64,000 nt of DNA from Crocinitomicaceae bacterium (GTDB lineage: Bacteria > Bacteroidota > Bacteroidia > Flavobacteriales_D > Crocinitomicaceae): NCBI GenBank assembly GCA_021325675.1, contig JAJTCM010000002.1, forward strand, positions 124,001 through 188,000, written 5' to 3'. The notes beneath the pieces were generated by a model. The model made no database searches. It was not told the origin of the DNA and saw only the letters and a program-made list of their open reading frames with translations. This document shows, one piece after another, positions 25,735-35,812 of this stretch (positions are counted from its first letter, which is position 1; the number at the start of each line of letters is the position of its first letter). The translations under genes were made by a program, and so were the position numbers.

Positions 25735-25804
25735 TTTCCCGCGAATTAGCGCAGATTATACGCAAATTACGCCGATTCTTCGTGTTTCCTCGATTCTTCG
25801 CCGC
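25735..25804. repeat. Degenerate intergenic repeat
   Basis: CGCGAATTAGCGCAGATTATACGCAAATTACGCCGATTCTTCGTG resembles the GCCAC/CGCGAATTNCGC intergenic repeats seen elsewhere in the window. Non-coding. Confidence 0.4.
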
Positions 25805-25805
25805 A

Positions 25806-25836
25806 CAAAAAAACCACTCTCCTTACGAAGAATGGC
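25806..25836 (-). terminator. Terminator of eno
   Basis: On the minus strand a 10-bp stem GCCATTCTTC / GGAGAGTGGT (G-U pairs included) with a GTAA loop is followed by seven T. It lies about 30 bases past the enolase stop. Confidence 0.85.
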
Positions 25837-25866
25837 TCTTTTAATAAACTTTTCAATTATTGTATT

Positions 25867-27153
<1,287 letters not shown>

Positions 27154-27159
27154 TTAGTT

Positions 27160-27250
27160 TTATTTTTATAGACTCCGGATCGCTGCGCTTTCAGACTTAA
27201 GGCTAGTTCTGTCTTGCGTCTTTGATCTTATGTCTTTCATTTTTTGTATT
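27160..27250. repeat. Intergenic repeat copy (GATCGCTGCGCT...AGAC)
   Basis: The text TAGACTCCGGATCGCTGCGCTTTCAGAC...GTCTTGCGTC between carA and eno is closely similar to TAGATTAGAGAATCGCTGCGCTATTAGAC...GATAAGAC at 61391-61433, suggesting a second dispersed repeat family. Confidence 0.4.
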
Positions 27251-27268
27251 ACATAACGCGCAAGGCGC

Positions 27269-28375
27269 TTACTTATTTTTATGCTTTCTCATATTTTCGA
27301 TAAACTGATCGAAGAGGTAGCGTGAATCATGCGGACCGGCGGAAGATTCCGGGTGGTACTGCACAGAAAACACCGGCTTATCCTTCAATTCGATTCCCGC
27401 GAGGGTGTTATCGTTGAGGTGAATATGTGTCACGTTGATATTCGGGTTTTGGGAAACACTTTCTTTGGAGATCACAAAACCGTGGTTCTGCGAAGTAATT
27501 TCACCCTTGCCTGTCAGGAGGTTTTTGATCGGGTGATTGATCCCGCGGTGGCCGTTGAACATTTTTTCGGTTTTCAAGCCCTGGCTCAGGCCTAAAATCT
27601 GGTGACCGAGACAAATTCCGAACACCGGCTTGCTTTCTTCAACGATTTCCTTCACTACCGCAACTGCATCATGCATTACACCCGGATCGCCCGGACCATT
27701 GGAAAGCATGTAACCATCCGGCTCAAAAGCATTAATCTCAGCCAATGTGGCGTCCATCGGGAATACTTTTACATGACAGCCGCGGTCAGCGAGACAGCGA
27801 ACGATATTGCGCTTCACACCGTAGTCCAGCAAGGCCACCCTGAATTCCGGGTTTTCACCTTTTACTTCGTAAGCTTCTTTGGTCGACACTTTGGAAGATA
27901 ACTCCTGGCCTTCCATCGACGGAACTTTTGCCAGGATAGCTTTCAACTCATCCACGTTCAGGCTGTCGGAAGAGATCACCGCATTCATCGCTCCCTTGTG
28001 GCGGATATGACGTACCAAAGCGCGCGTATCTACGTCGGTAATTCCAACGCAGGAATCGCGTTTCATGAGGTCTTCCAAAGAACCGCTGGCGGAAGGGCGT
28101 GAAAATATTTCTGAAAACTTCTTGGTGACCAAACCGGACAATTTAATGGTTTCCGACTCGCGTTCATCGCTGTGAACACCATAATTCCCGATGTGGGGCG
28201 TGTTCATGATCAGGATCTGGCCAAAATAAGAGGGATCGGTGAAAACTTCCTGGTAACCGGTCATACCGGTGTTAAATGCAATTTCTCCTGTTGTAATTCC
28301 TTTTTTGCCGGTAGCTTTTCCGTGAAAAACCGTACCGTCTTCAAGCAATAGAATTGCCGGAAATCTTTCCTCCAT
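27269..28375 (-). CDS. carA: Carbamoyl-phosphate synthase small (glutaminase) chain
   Basis: Hydrolyses glutamine to feed ammonia to CarB for carbamoyl phosphate (arginine and pyrimidine synthesis). The 368-residue product has an N-terminal CPSase domain (LEDGTVFHGKATGKKGITTG; FNTGMTGYQEVFTDPSY) and a class I glutaminase. In the glutaminase Cys255 in FGICLGHQILGL, His341 and Glu343 in VQYHPESSAGPHD form the triad. carB is not in this window, so the two chains are encoded apart. A -7 box lies just upstream. The gene is followed by eno. Confidence 0.97.
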   Translation of the reverse strand: MEERFPAILLLEDGTVFHGKATGKKGITTGEIAFNTGMTGYQEVFTDPSYFGQILIMNTPHIGNYGVHSDERESETIKLSGLVTKKFSEIFSRPSASGSLEDLMKRDSCVGITDVDTRALVRHIRHKGAMNAVISSDSLNVDELKAILAKVPSMEGQELSSKVSTKEAYEVKGENPEFRVALLDYGVKRNIVRCLADRGCHVKVFPMDATLAEINAFEPDGYMLSNGPGDPGVMHDAVAVVKEIVEESKPVFGICLGHQILGLSQGLKTEKMFNGHRGINHPIKNLLTGKGEITSQNHGFVISKESVSQNPNINVTHIHLNDNTLAGIELKDKPVFSVQYHPESSAGPHDSRYLFDQFIENMRKHKNK

Positions 28376-28388
28376 AAAAAATTTTTTG

Positions 28389-28396
28389 CAAAATTA
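28389..28396 (-). promoter_or_regulatory. -7 box TAATTTTG of carA
   Basis: TAATTTTG on the minus strand fits TAnnTTTG, 13 bases upstream of the carA ATG, giving a very short leader. A -33 TTG at the ideal distance was not found. Confidence 0.45.
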
Positions 28397-28591
28397 AGAA
28401 AAATGCAATGGATTATAAAATCGATTTTGTGAAGTTGTTAACAATATGAGCAAAAAGCTGTTTTCCGCGTGATTTTTTTGTGTTCTTATATGACTTATAT
28501 GCTTCAATAAAGCTATCCTCAACCTTAAGTACTTTCACGGCCTTTGCACTTTGGAAAAAATTGTGTTCTTTTGTTCATAAATCTATTCTTC

Positions 28592-29440
28592 ATGAAATAC
28601 TTTCTTTTTTTTCCTTTAATCGCCTTGCTGGCTTTGACAGCTTGCAATTCTGCCGGAAAACAGGCTTCCGAAAAAACAGTCCAGGATTTTTATGCCGCTT
28701 TGCGCAAGGAAGACAGTACGAAAATCAAACAGTTTTACCCGGATTTCGAAAAGCTCGGCGGTTATTATAAATCGGAGAAAATCGAAATTTTAAGCACGGA
28801 AGAAAACGAAGGTTTTATAGAAGTTAAGGTCAGCAACAGCTTCACCAACCTGAACGGGGAAAAATTCGACCAGGAAATCACCTATTTATGTAAGGAAAAC
28901 AAAAAGAAGCCGGGCAGCTACATCATTGCAGACAGCAAAGGGATTTACGCCTTTGACGAAACGCGGGAATACCAGTTTGCAGTTCAAACGGGCTTTATCC
29001 CAAAGAAAAATGACCTGACCGACCAGCAAAAAGCGGCTAAAATATTAAAATCCCAGGATTTACTCGAAATTTTGTTCAAGGAAAAAATGGAATCGCTCCG
29101 GAAAGAAGTCGTGATTGAAAACTGGGGCTGGGAATACGGCTATACGGAAACCTACGCCAACGGTCATGGAACTGTGGTGAACCGCTCAAATGAAGATTTC
29201 GGCACCTTAAAATTCCAGCTGACATTTGTGGCCCAGGACGGAAGCGTTACGAAAACGGATGACGGTTACCTCGGCTACGATACCCTCCGCAGCGGCGCAT
29301 CACGCGATTTTACGACGATCAGCTCCGATATCGGAAATGCAGTGAAAGCCTACATTCAAATCGAATATGATTCTTTTGAGCTTCTGGAAAAAATCTATGC
29401 AGCAAGATATAAAGGCAATGAGTTTCGTTTGCTGAAATAA
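28592..29440 (+). CDS. Lipoprotein, unknown function
   Basis: A 282-residue lipoprotein. The start at 28592 (MKYFLFFPLIALLALTAC) is chosen over an ATG 48 bases upstream because it gives a standard lipobox with Cys18. The following 85 residues (KTVQDFYAALRKEDSTKIKQ) resemble an NTF2-like or DUF4878-type fold. The C-terminal half has FGTLKFQLTFVAQDGSV and a YDTLRSGASRDFTTI strand pattern like a FxLYD-type beta domain. No enzyme motif is seen. It is the first gene of the accessory block between carA and rplQ and stands alone. Confidence 0.7.
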   Translation: MKYFLFFPLIALLALTACNSAGKQASEKTVQDFYAALRKEDSTKIKQFYPDFEKLGGYYKSEKIEILSTEENEGFIEVKVSNSFTNLNGEKFDQEITYLCKENKKKPGSYIIADSKGIYAFDETREYQFAVQTGFIPKKNDLTDQQKAAKILKSQDLLEILFKEKMESLRKEVVIENWGWEYGYTETYANGHGTVVNRSNEDFGTLKFQLTFVAQDGSVTKTDDGYLGYDTLRSGASRDFTTISSDIGNAVKAYIQIEYDSFELLEKIYAARYKGNEFRLLK

Positions 29441-29500
29441 GCTCAGATTGAGATTTATTCGGGAAGAACAGAAAAACGGCAGCTGTTACCGAATAACTAT

Positions 29501-29508
29501 TATATTTG
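29501..29508 (+). promoter_or_regulatory. -7 box TATATTTG of the DUF4328 gene
   Basis: TATATTTG fits TAnnTTTG and lies 18 bases before the ATG at 29527. Confidence 0.5.
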
Positions 29509-29526
29509 ACAAAAAAATCACTGTTT

Positions 29527-30231
29527 ATGAAAAAGTTCAGAGAAAATTCTCAGCGGGCCAAAATGGCCGAAATCCTCATTTGGGTCAGCGGCGGCCTGTC
29601 TTTAGTTGGATTGATCACAAATTTTATGGAATACCGGATCTATGCGAATGCAAACCAAGGTGTTTTTATTAGTATGGACGAAGCACAATCCTTTCAAATC
29701 ACCGAAGTTATTGTTGCTATTTTAACTGTCGGGGTTTTTATTTTTTCGGCCATTACCTTTATTCAATGGTTCCGCAGGGCGTATTTCAACCAGGAAATGA
29801 AATTCAGCATGACAACAACAAATGGCTGGACAGCAGGAGCCTGGTTTATCCCGATTTATAATTTATACAGGCCTTATCAGCTGATGAAGGAGCTCTATGA
29901 AAATGTAGAAAGCTTCCTGATCAAGAACCAGCTGGATGAAACGAAAAAGTCGAATTTCGCCGTCCTTGGCTGGTGGTGGGGCTTGTGGATCACATTGAAC
30001 ATTGCCCAAAACATTGTTACCCGCGTAAGCCTGAGATCAGAATCCCTGGACGTTTTACAGTCCCTGGCGGTTGCATCGATGGCCATTGAGTTGTTGTATA
30101 TTCCCCTGGCATATATTACGGTTAAAGTTATCCGCAATTACAATGAAATGGAGCTTGTTTTCCTGAGCAATGCCGGTGAAACAGGTTCAGGAACTAAAGA
30201 AAACAGTGAATTGCTGGACACAGGGATCTAA
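29527..30231 (+). CDS. DUF4328 membrane protein
   Basis: A 234-residue membrane protein with four to five helices. Two aromatic-rich blocks, TAGAWFIPIYNLYRPYQLMK and LGWWWGLWITLNIAQNI, are the hallmark of DUF4328, a family of unknown function sometimes fused to kinases or other domains. The start at 29527 (MKKFRENSQRAKMAE) is preferred over an in-frame ATG 21 bases upstream because of the promoter position. It converges on the next gene, with a hairpin repeat between them. Confidence 0.78.
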   Translation: MKKFRENSQRAKMAEILIWVSGGLSLVGLITNFMEYRIYANANQGVFISMDEAQSFQITEVIVAILTVGVFIFSAITFIQWFRRAYFNQEMKFSMTTTNGWTAGAWFIPIYNLYRPYQLMKELYENVESFLIKNQLDETKKSNFAVLGWWWGLWITLNIAQNIVTRVSLRSESLDVLQSLAVASMAIELLYIPLAYITVKVIRNYNEMELVFLSNAGETGSGTKENSELLDTGI

Positions 30232-30248
30232 ACCAATTTAAAAAGAAA

Positions 30249-30286
30249 AGCCACGGATTACGCCAATTATAACATAATCCGTGGCT
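30249..30286. terminator. Convergent hairpin made from the GCCACGGATTA repeat
   Basis: Perfect 11-bp inverted repeat GCCACGGATTA / TAATCCGTGGC (30250-30260 with 30275-30285), midway between two converging genes. It can fold in transcripts of either strand. T runs are weak, so its terminator role is inferred. Confidence 0.6.
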
Positions 30287-30297
30287 CAGTAAGCTTC

Positions 30298-30786
30298 TTA
30301 TTTTTTACCTTTTCCGTTACCGTTGGATTTGCCGTTACCGGTTGATTTTCCGCCGGAGGTCGTTTTTTTGCCCGGTTTTCCTTTCGCGCTTTTGCCTTTG
30401 GCAGAGTCTTTCAGGCGGTGGAATTCAGCAGAACCCGGTTTAATCCCAAGCTCTTTGGCAATTACGCCCCAGCCTTTGCCTTTGTGCGCTTTATATGTTC
30501 TCACAACTGTTTCTACCGGCTTACCGATGATCACAGCGATCTGGAGACTGTAATAAATTTCGGCAGGCTGCATAATCCTGCTGTATTCTGCAATTTTACC
30601 GCTGCTGATACTGAATTCTGCCGTAAGGTTCTTATTGAAGAGCGTTAAGTCGGCCTTCGCCTGCACGTTGATGTCATTCAGGTAAACATCCACGCTTTTA
30701 TCGCCGGTGTTAAATGCAATCGTTTGTGCTTTCAGTCCTAAAGCGAGAAACAGGAATGCTGCGGCTAAGAAATAGGGAATTTTCAT
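30298..30786 (-). CDS. Secreted basic-tailed protein, unknown function
   Basis: A 162-residue product with a signal peptide (MKIPYFLAAAFLFLALGLKAQ). The middle has a helical motif VVRTYKAHKGKGWGVIAKEL followed by GIKPGSAEFHRLK, which I have seen in secreted proteins of several phyla but cannot name. The last 40 residues are almost only Lys, Gly, Ser, Thr and Asn, a flexible basic tail that could bind polyanions such as DNA, RNA or teichuronic-type polymers. There are no cysteines. It stands alone, and the 338 bases upstream hold only a terminator for the next gene. Confidence 0.7.
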   Translation of the reverse strand: MKIPYFLAAAFLFLALGLKAQTIAFNTGDKSVDVYLNDINVQAKADLTLFNKNLTAEFSISSGKIAEYSRIMQPAEIYYSLQIAVIIGKPVETVVRTYKAHKGKGWGVIAKELGIKPGSAEFHRLKDSAKGKSAKGKPGKKTTSGGKSTGNGKSNGNGKGKK

Positions 30787-31124
30787 GTTATGGAGATTTA
30801 ATTGGTTACAAAATAGTTAGTGTGAAGTTACGCATTTAAAACAGTTGAATGCAAGTTTTGTTCCAGAAAATTGAAGTTAGAGCCTTTGTTCAGGAACCAC
30901 TGGAACACTCCTGGAAACTATGTTTTCTTTTCCGGTCTCTTAAACCTTATCATCAAAAAAACTATGTGTCTATGTAAAATTACTTGCTGTTTTGTGTATT
31001 AAACAATAAAAAGGCGATCCCGGGAGACCGCCTAGCGTTTAGTGTAATGTGTAGTTGTCTGACTCTAAGATTTAGTTCTATAAGGGCGGTTAACTCTATC
31101 TATGGCTCTACTTGTTGCTTGTTG
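30787..31124. other. 338-base gap, one terminator seen
   Basis: AT-rich non-coding sequence between two minus-strand genes. Apart from the hairpin at 31003-31033 I see no open frame with a plausible start, no RNA gene and no clear -7 box. Confidence 0.5.
31003..31033 (-). terminator. Terminator of the outer-membrane protein gene
   Basis: Minus-strand hairpin AGGCGGTCTCCCGGGATCGCCT (stem interrupted by a mismatch) followed by TTTTATTGTTT. It lies about 90 bases after the stop. Confidence 0.7.
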
Positions 31125-31622
31125 TTAAAATTTGTATGTTATCCCCAATTTTCCGCCGGAAAAAGCATTTCCCGAACCACCTTCCAGGTTAATCGCGAAT
31201 TTTGAGTTGAAATAGTAGCGGAAACCTATTTGTCCGCCGTAACCGAGGCCGCTCGTATGGCTGCCGTAATAATTGCTTGGTGAATTCCAAATGTAAAAGC
31301 CTACGTTCAGGCCGGCATACAAATCGAATTCCTGCGGCATTTTGAGCAAAGTATTAAAATGGTAGTTCACATTGCCGGAAAATCCCATCACGGAATGGTT
31401 GTAATAAATTCCTCCCCAGCGGTCCCTGTATGACCTGAAAGAAGCTTCCACTCCGAGGGATACGTCTTCATGTACGCCAAAATCCACCCCGACATATATC
31501 GGAAGCCCCCACGATGACATGCCAAAGCCTGCATTCAGCTGTTTTCCTCCTTTGCCAAGCATACTTTGGGAGTATGTAAGCCCGGAAACCAGCAGCATGG
31601 TAAATAAAATAATTTTCTTCAT
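31125..31622 (-). CDS. Small outer-membrane beta-barrel protein
   Basis: A 165-residue product with a signal peptide (MKKIILFTMLLVSGLTYSQ). Alternating hydrophobic strands with many aromatics and glycines follow (YVGVDFGVHEDVSLGVEASF; YDLYAGLNVGFYIWN; GYGGQIGFRYYFNSKF), ending in FSGGKLGITYKF with a C-terminal phenylalanine. This is the form of an OmpW/OmpA-like eight-stranded barrel. The FecI/FecR pair is encoded just upstream on the same strand, so it may belong to that regulon. The function is unknown. Confidence 0.75.
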   Translation of the reverse strand: MKKIILFTMLLVSGLTYSQSMLGKGGKQLNAGFGMSSWGLPIYVGVDFGVHEDVSLGVEASFRSYRDRWGGIYYNHSVMGFSGNVNYHFNTLLKMPQEFDLYAGLNVGFYIWNSPSNYYGSHTSGLGYGGQIGFRYYFNSKFAINLEGGSGNAFSGGKLGITYKF

Positions 31623-31683
31623 GGTGTTTAAATCTTGTGTCTGTTATTAATACACAGATCAGGACCCTATCCCCCAAAGAAAT

Positions 31684-32571
31684 TTATTTTTTTTCGAAGA
31701 AATCTTTGAATTTTGTTTTTAAGCCGCTAAACTTCAGCTTTATACGATTCGTGTTTTTTTGATGAAATTTGTCCTGTTTCACATTGTAAACATAACATTC
31801 ACCGGCTGAAATGATTTGCTTGTTCGTTTTATCCTTTTTGGAAAATACTTCGATCTGGCCTTCCTCAACGAAAATATCGATCTTTTTCTTGCCGGAAGAT
31901 TCCTTGATTTCGAAAATCGTTCCTACAACACGCACTTCCAGCTTATCGGTTGCAAGTAGAAAATCCTTGTTGTCAATATGGCTCACATTAAATACGGCGC
32001 TTCCGGCCAGGAAAGCTTTGCGTGCATTTTTCTGGTTTTTGAAGCTGAAGCTGCTGTTCGGGTCCAGGATCAATTTGGAATTGTCCGTCAACGCCAGCTC
32101 GCGGGAATCGGCCAGTGTCGTGTATTCTTCACGCTGAAGCTTCGCGGGCTTAGCTTTCGTTGTGTCGGCAGCAGGGATATTCGTTTGTGTGTTCGTGTCC
32201 TTCTCCTGCTGTTTACTGACAGCGAACTGTTTATCCTCCGGCTTCACCTGCCTGGAGTTGTACATAAAAAGGAAGGAAGTTCCCAGGATGACAACAAAGA
32301 TCGCTGCTACCCGCAGGAAAACAAGGTTTTTACGTTTTTGCTTTACGTGAATGCTTGTCTTGAGGCGTTCCCATTCGCTGTCAATATCGGGAACTTCGAA
32401 TTGATCGTCCTTTTCGTTTTTGAGGGTTTCGAGCACCTGCAGGATATGTCCGTGATATTTCCTGTTCGTTTCCGACAGCTCGAGCCAGGTTTCCAGGTAG
32501 GAGCTTTCTTCCGGGGAAGCTTGTCCTGAAAAGCTTTTGACGATTATGTTATCAATTTTCAACGTATCCAC
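31684..32571 (-). CDS. FecR-family anti-sigma factor
   Basis: A 295-residue product with a cytoplasmic N-terminal part that would bind the sigma factor, one membrane helix (about residues 82-102: LVFLRVAAIFVVILGTSFLF), and a periplasmic FecR domain (YTTLADSRELALTDNSKLIL; RKAFLAGSAVFNVSH; LEVRVVGTIFEIKE). The C-terminus is basic (LKTKFKDFFEKK) rather than the usual STN-interaction domain. The start codon is GTG at 32571, five bases after the stop of the sigma factor gene. No SusC/FecA-type receptor follows. Confidence 0.88.
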   Translation of the reverse strand: MDTLKIDNIIVKSFSGQASPEESSYLETWLELSETNRKYHGHILQVLETLKNEKDDQFEVPDIDSEWERLKTSIHVKQKRKNLVFLRVAAIFVVILGTSFLFMYNSRQVKPEDKQFAVSKQQEKDTNTQTNIPAADTTKAKPAKLQREEYTTLADSRELALTDNSKLILDPNSSFSFKNQKNARKAFLAGSAVFNVSHIDNKDFLLATDKLEVRVVGTIFEIKESSGKKKIDIFVEEGQIEVFSKKDKTNKQIISAGECYVYNVKQDKFHQKNTNRIKLKFSGLKTKFKDFFEKK

Positions 32572-32576
32572 AGCCT

Positions 32577-33140
32577 TTATTTTATTAAAACCACTATTAC
32601 GAGTGACGTTACGCCGTCGAACAACACTTTTATTTCCGGGGAAATCGAGCTGTTTATTTTGCGCAGCGCAATACTGATTTGATTTTCTACCGTTTTGGTC
32701 GAGACATCGAGGATCTCGGCAATTTCCTTATGCTGCTTCCCGTCAATCCGGCTCATAATAAAGATTACCCGGCATTTGGGAGGCAAATTTTCAATGGATT
32801 GAAAAATACTTGTTTCAAGCAATTCGTAATCCGCTTCCGATAAATTGTCTTTTGTGTAGATGTCGCTTGCTTCAGCCAGGTCAAAATTGGTGTCATGCTT
32901 AGCTGAATCCCGGAGAAAATTCAATGACCTGTTGTATATGGACTTGAACAGGTAGTTTTCAAAAGTGAGCTTATCGGTCTTAAATTTTTTACTTTCCCAT
33001 AAATATAAAAACAATTCCTGAATAATATCTTCACTGGCGTTTTTATTTTTCGTGATCCGGTAAGACACCACAAATAATTTCTTGTAATTGCTTTTGAAAA
33101 GCAGCTCAAAGTCTTTGATGTCTAAGTTCCGGATAAGCAT
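32577..33140 (-). CDS. ECF RNA polymerase sigma factor (FecI-like)
   Basis: A 187-residue sigma-70 family factor. Region 2 has the ELLFKSNYKKLFVVSYRITK to IIQELFLYLWE part, and region 4 has LPPKCRVIFIMSRIDGKQHK and EIAEILDVSTKTVENQISIA, the helix-turn-helix that reads -35 sequences. The start at 33140 (MLIRNLDIKDF) is preferred over an ATG 42 bases upstream, which lies before the likely -7 box. It pairs with the FecR gene downstream and probably responds to a periplasmic or surface signal. Confidence 0.92.
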   Translation of the reverse strand: MLIRNLDIKDFELLFKSNYKKLFVVSYRITKNKNASEDIIQELFLYLWESKKFKTDKLTFENYLFKSIYNRSLNFLRDSAKHDTNFDLAEASDIYTKDNLSEADYELLETSIFQSIENLPPKCRVIFIMSRIDGKQHKEIAEILDVSTKTVENQISIALRKINSSISPEIKVLFDGVTSLVIVVLIK

Positions 33141-33160
33141 GTTTTTGGGGCCTTGCCTGA

Positions 33161-33168
33161 CAAATGTA
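33161..33168 (-). promoter_or_regulatory. -7 box TACATTTG of the sigma/anti-sigma operon
   Basis: TACATTTG on the minus strand fits TAnnTTTG, 20 bases upstream of the ATG at 33140. Confidence 0.5.
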
Positions 33169-33210
33169 AAGAAAAAAGACAATCGCCCTGCCGGATTTGC
33201 AAATTACAGC

Positions 33211-33243
33211 AACAAAAAAAGGCGGATCTTTCGAACCGCCTTT
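33211..33243 (-). terminator. Terminator of the ribosomal protein cluster
   Basis: On the minus strand AAAGGCGG / CCGCCTTT (33218-33225 with 33236-33243) forms a strong stem followed by seven T. It closes the long transcript 20 bases after the rplQ stop. Confidence 0.93.
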
Positions 33244-33263
33244 CATATTTTGAGTTGAAAATC

Positions 33264-33884
33264 TTATTTTTCTTCCTCTGTGCTTTCTTCAGCATTGTCT
33301 TCAGCCGGAGCATCAGTTGACGCTTCAGGAGCAGCTTCTTCAGTTGCAGGAGCTTCTTCAGCAGCAGTTTCTTCAACTACTACAGCGTCCTCAACTTCGT
33401 CAGCAGCCGGAGCTTCAGCAACCGCTGTGTCTGTAGTTTCAGTTGCAGCAGCTTTTGGAGCAGTGCTTCCTCCACGACGGGACCTTCTGGTTGTTTTCTT
33501 AGCTTCGTTGTTGTTCAGCATCAGTTCGTTGAAGTCAACGAGCTCGATCATACACATTTCCGCGTTGTCACCCAAACGGTAACCTGTACGGATGATGCGT
33601 GTGTATCCTCCAGGTCTTCCGGCAACTTTCGGTGCTACATCCCTGAATAATTCTGCAACAACTTCTTTGCTTTTCAAGTAACTGAATACCGTTCTTCTTG
33701 AATGCGTAGAATCAGTTTTTGATTTTGTGATCAATGGCTCAACGTATACTCTCAGAGCTTTTGCTTTGGCAACCGTAGTTGAAATGCGCTTGTGCTCGAT
33801 GAGGGAACAGGCCATGTTAGACAGCATCGCTTTTCTGTGCGCTGATTTTCTGCCTAAATGATTAACTTTTTTTCCGTGTCTCAT
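33264..33884 (-). CDS. rplQ: 50S ribosomal protein L17 with acidic tail
   Basis: Binds 23S rRNA near the exit tunnel. The first 120 residues are a normal L17 ([56 protein letters not shown]). The remaining 85 residues are a basic linker (TTRRSRRGG) and then a low-complexity Ala/Glu/Thr tail ending EESTEEEK. Extended tails of this kind occur in Bacteroidota L17, but the length and strongly acidic character are notable. It is the last gene of the cluster, 95 bases after rpoA. Confidence 0.97.
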   Translation of the reverse strand: MRHGKKVNHLGRKSAHRKAMLSNMACSLIEHKRISTTVAKAKALRVYVEPLITKSKTDSTHSRRTVFSYLKSKEVVAELFRDVAPKVAGRPGGYTRIIRTGYRLGDNAEMCMIELVDFNELMLNNNEAKKTTRRSRRGGSTAPKAAATETTDTAVAEAPAADEVEDAVVVEETAAEEAPATEEAAPEASTDAPAEDNAEESTEEEK

Positions 33885-33979
33885 AACATTAAATTTCGTA
33901 AGTAACGGTTAGCTGAGCCTTTTTTCGTATCGCGCTGACTCAACCACCTATTACGATATTATTAAAATTAACTGCGATA

Positions 33980-34972
33980 CTAATCTTTATCTAATTTGTA
34001 TTTGGCAACGTTCATACCAAAGTTCAAGCCTTTGTTATCAACCAAATCTTCCAGCTCCGTCAGTGACTTCTTACCGAAGTTACGGAATTTCAACAGGTCA
34101 TTTTTGTTGTAGGAAACGAGGTCGCCCAAAGTTTCCACGTCAGCAGCTTTCAAACAGTTCAGCGCACGAACGGATAAATCCATGTCCACTAATTTAGTTT
34201 TAAGCAATTGACGCATGTGCAATGACGTTTCGTCGAATTCTTCCGTTTCTGATTTCACTTCGCTATCCAGGGTGATTTTCTCATCTGAGAACAGCATGAA
34301 GTGGTGGATCAGGATCTTAGCCGCTTCTTTCAACGCATCTTTCGGATGGATAGAACCGTCGGAAGTAATTTCCATGATCAGTTTTTCGTAATCCGTTTTT
34401 TGCTCTACACGGAAGTTTTCTACCTTGTAGTTTACGTTTTTGATCGGCGTAAAGATGGAGTCGATGAAAATCGTCCCGAAAGGAACACCGTTGAATTTAT
34501 TTTCTTCAGCCGGAACATAACCACGTCCTTTGATGATGGTCATTTCCATTTCGAATTTTACGGAAGGCTCCATGTTACAAATTACGAGATCCGGGTTCAA
34601 TACCTGGAACGCTGACGTAAATTTGCCTAAATCACCTGCTTTGAGCTGATCCTGGCCGGTAACTGAAATTACAACGGTTTCGTTGTCGCTTCCTTCGATT
34701 TGCTGCTTAAAGCGAACTTGTTTCAGGTTCAGTACGATCTCTGTAACGTCTTCTACAACACCTTTCAGGGTAGTAAACTCGTGATCTGCACCTTCGATAC
34801 GGATCGAGGAGATTGCATATCCTTCCAGGGAAGACAGGAGGATACGGCGTAATGCGTTTCCTACAGTAATACCATAGCCAGGCTCAAGAGGACGGAATTC
34901 AAACAATCCTTTCTTGTCGTCTGACTGAACCATGATAACTTTATCCGGTTTTTGAAAATCTAAAATTGCCAT
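33980..34972 (-). CDS. rpoA: RNA polymerase alpha subunit
   Basis: A 330-residue subunit that nucleates polymerase assembly and contacts promoters and activators. The N-terminal dimerisation domain ([38 protein letters not shown]) covers about 1-235. The C-terminal domain ([39 protein letters not shown]) covers about 255-325. It follows rpsD after a 150-base gap, the longest inside the cluster, in which no promoter box or clear hairpin was recognised. Confidence 0.98.
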   Translation of the reverse strand: MAILDFQKPDKVIMVQSDDKKGLFEFRPLEPGYGITVGNALRRILLSSLEGYAISSIRIEGADHEFTTLKGVVEDVTEIVLNLKQVRFKQQIEGSDNETVVISVTGQDQLKAGDLGKFTSAFQVLNPDLVICNMEPSVKFEMEMTIIKGRGYVPAEENKFNGVPFGTIFIDSIFTPIKNVNYKVENFRVEQKTDYEKLIMEITSDGSIHPKDALKEAAKILIHHFMLFSDEKITLDSEVKSETEEFDETSLHMRQLLKTKLVDMDLSVRALNCLKAADVETLGDLVSYNKNDLLKFRNFGKKSLTELEDLVDNKGLNFGMNVAKYKLDKD

Positions 34973-35122
34973 TTTGTTTTTCTTCTTTTAATTGTTTTGC
35001 AGTTGCGCGGTCCAGCAAATTGAAGAAGTCTGTTAGACCCTTTAGCTGCAATTCAATGTGATTAATTATTCTTAATAAGCCCCTGACAGGCCCCAAAAAA
35101 ATCCTGATGCTAATGCACCGGC

Positions 35123-35731
35123 TTATTTTGAATACAATTCGACGATCAGTTGTTCCTTGATGTTTTCAGGAATCATATCCCTTGCAGGAATATTCAATAC
35201 TTTTCCTGTCATATCGGAATTATTCCAATCCAACCAGTCGTATTTCTTATTGTTTGAAGTCAATGAAGCGGTAATTGCCTCTAAAGATTTGGATTTTTCG
35301 CGAACACCAACAACATCACCGATTTTCAGTGTGTATGAAGGGATGTTTACTACTTCACCGTTCACAGTAACGTGTTTGTGGGAAACCAGCTGTCTTGCAC
35401 CGCGGCGTGTAGGGGAAATACCCATACGGTAAACGGTGTTGTCAAGGCGTGATTCGCACAATTGCAGCAATACTTCACCTGTAATACCTTTCATGCGGGA
35501 AGCTTTCACAAACAAGTTGGAAAATTGCTTCTCAAGGATACCGTAAGTATACTTTGCTTTTTGCTTTTCAGCTAACTGAACTGCGTACTCTGATTGCTTG
35601 CCGCCTCTTCTTTTAGAGGGACCGTGCTGACCTGGACCGTATGGACGTTTCTCCATAGCTTTGTCTGGTCCGAAAATTGGGTCTTTGAAACGTCTTGCGA
35701 TTTTCGTTTTTGGACCTGTGTATCTTGCCAT
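35123..35731 (-). CDS. rpsD: 30S ribosomal protein S4
   Basis: Primary 16S rRNA-binding protein, 202 residues. The S4 RNA-binding domain is seen in [20 protein letters not shown] and [20 protein letters not shown]. The N-terminus ([20 protein letters not shown]) lacks the four zinc-binding cysteines of the C+ form. S4 in many bacteria represses its own operon. Here it is followed by the 150-base gap before rpoA, where such control could act. Confidence 0.98.
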   Translation of the reverse strand: MARYTGPKTKIARRFKDPIFGPDKAMEKRPYGPGQHGPSKRRGGKQSEYAVQLAEKQKAKYTYGILEKQFSNLFVKASRMKGITGEVLLQLCESRLDNTVYRMGISPTRRGARQLVSHKHVTVNGEVVNIPSYTLKIGDVVGVREKSKSLEAITASLTSNNKKYDWLDWNNSDMTGKVLNIPARDMIPENIKEQLIVELYSK

Positions 35732-35812
35732 TTTTCTATTTTTTAAGGAAGGGGAACATGAATTAAGGCTTTTCCTTCGATGATCTGATTCCCTTCGCGG
35801 TTATAAACGTGA

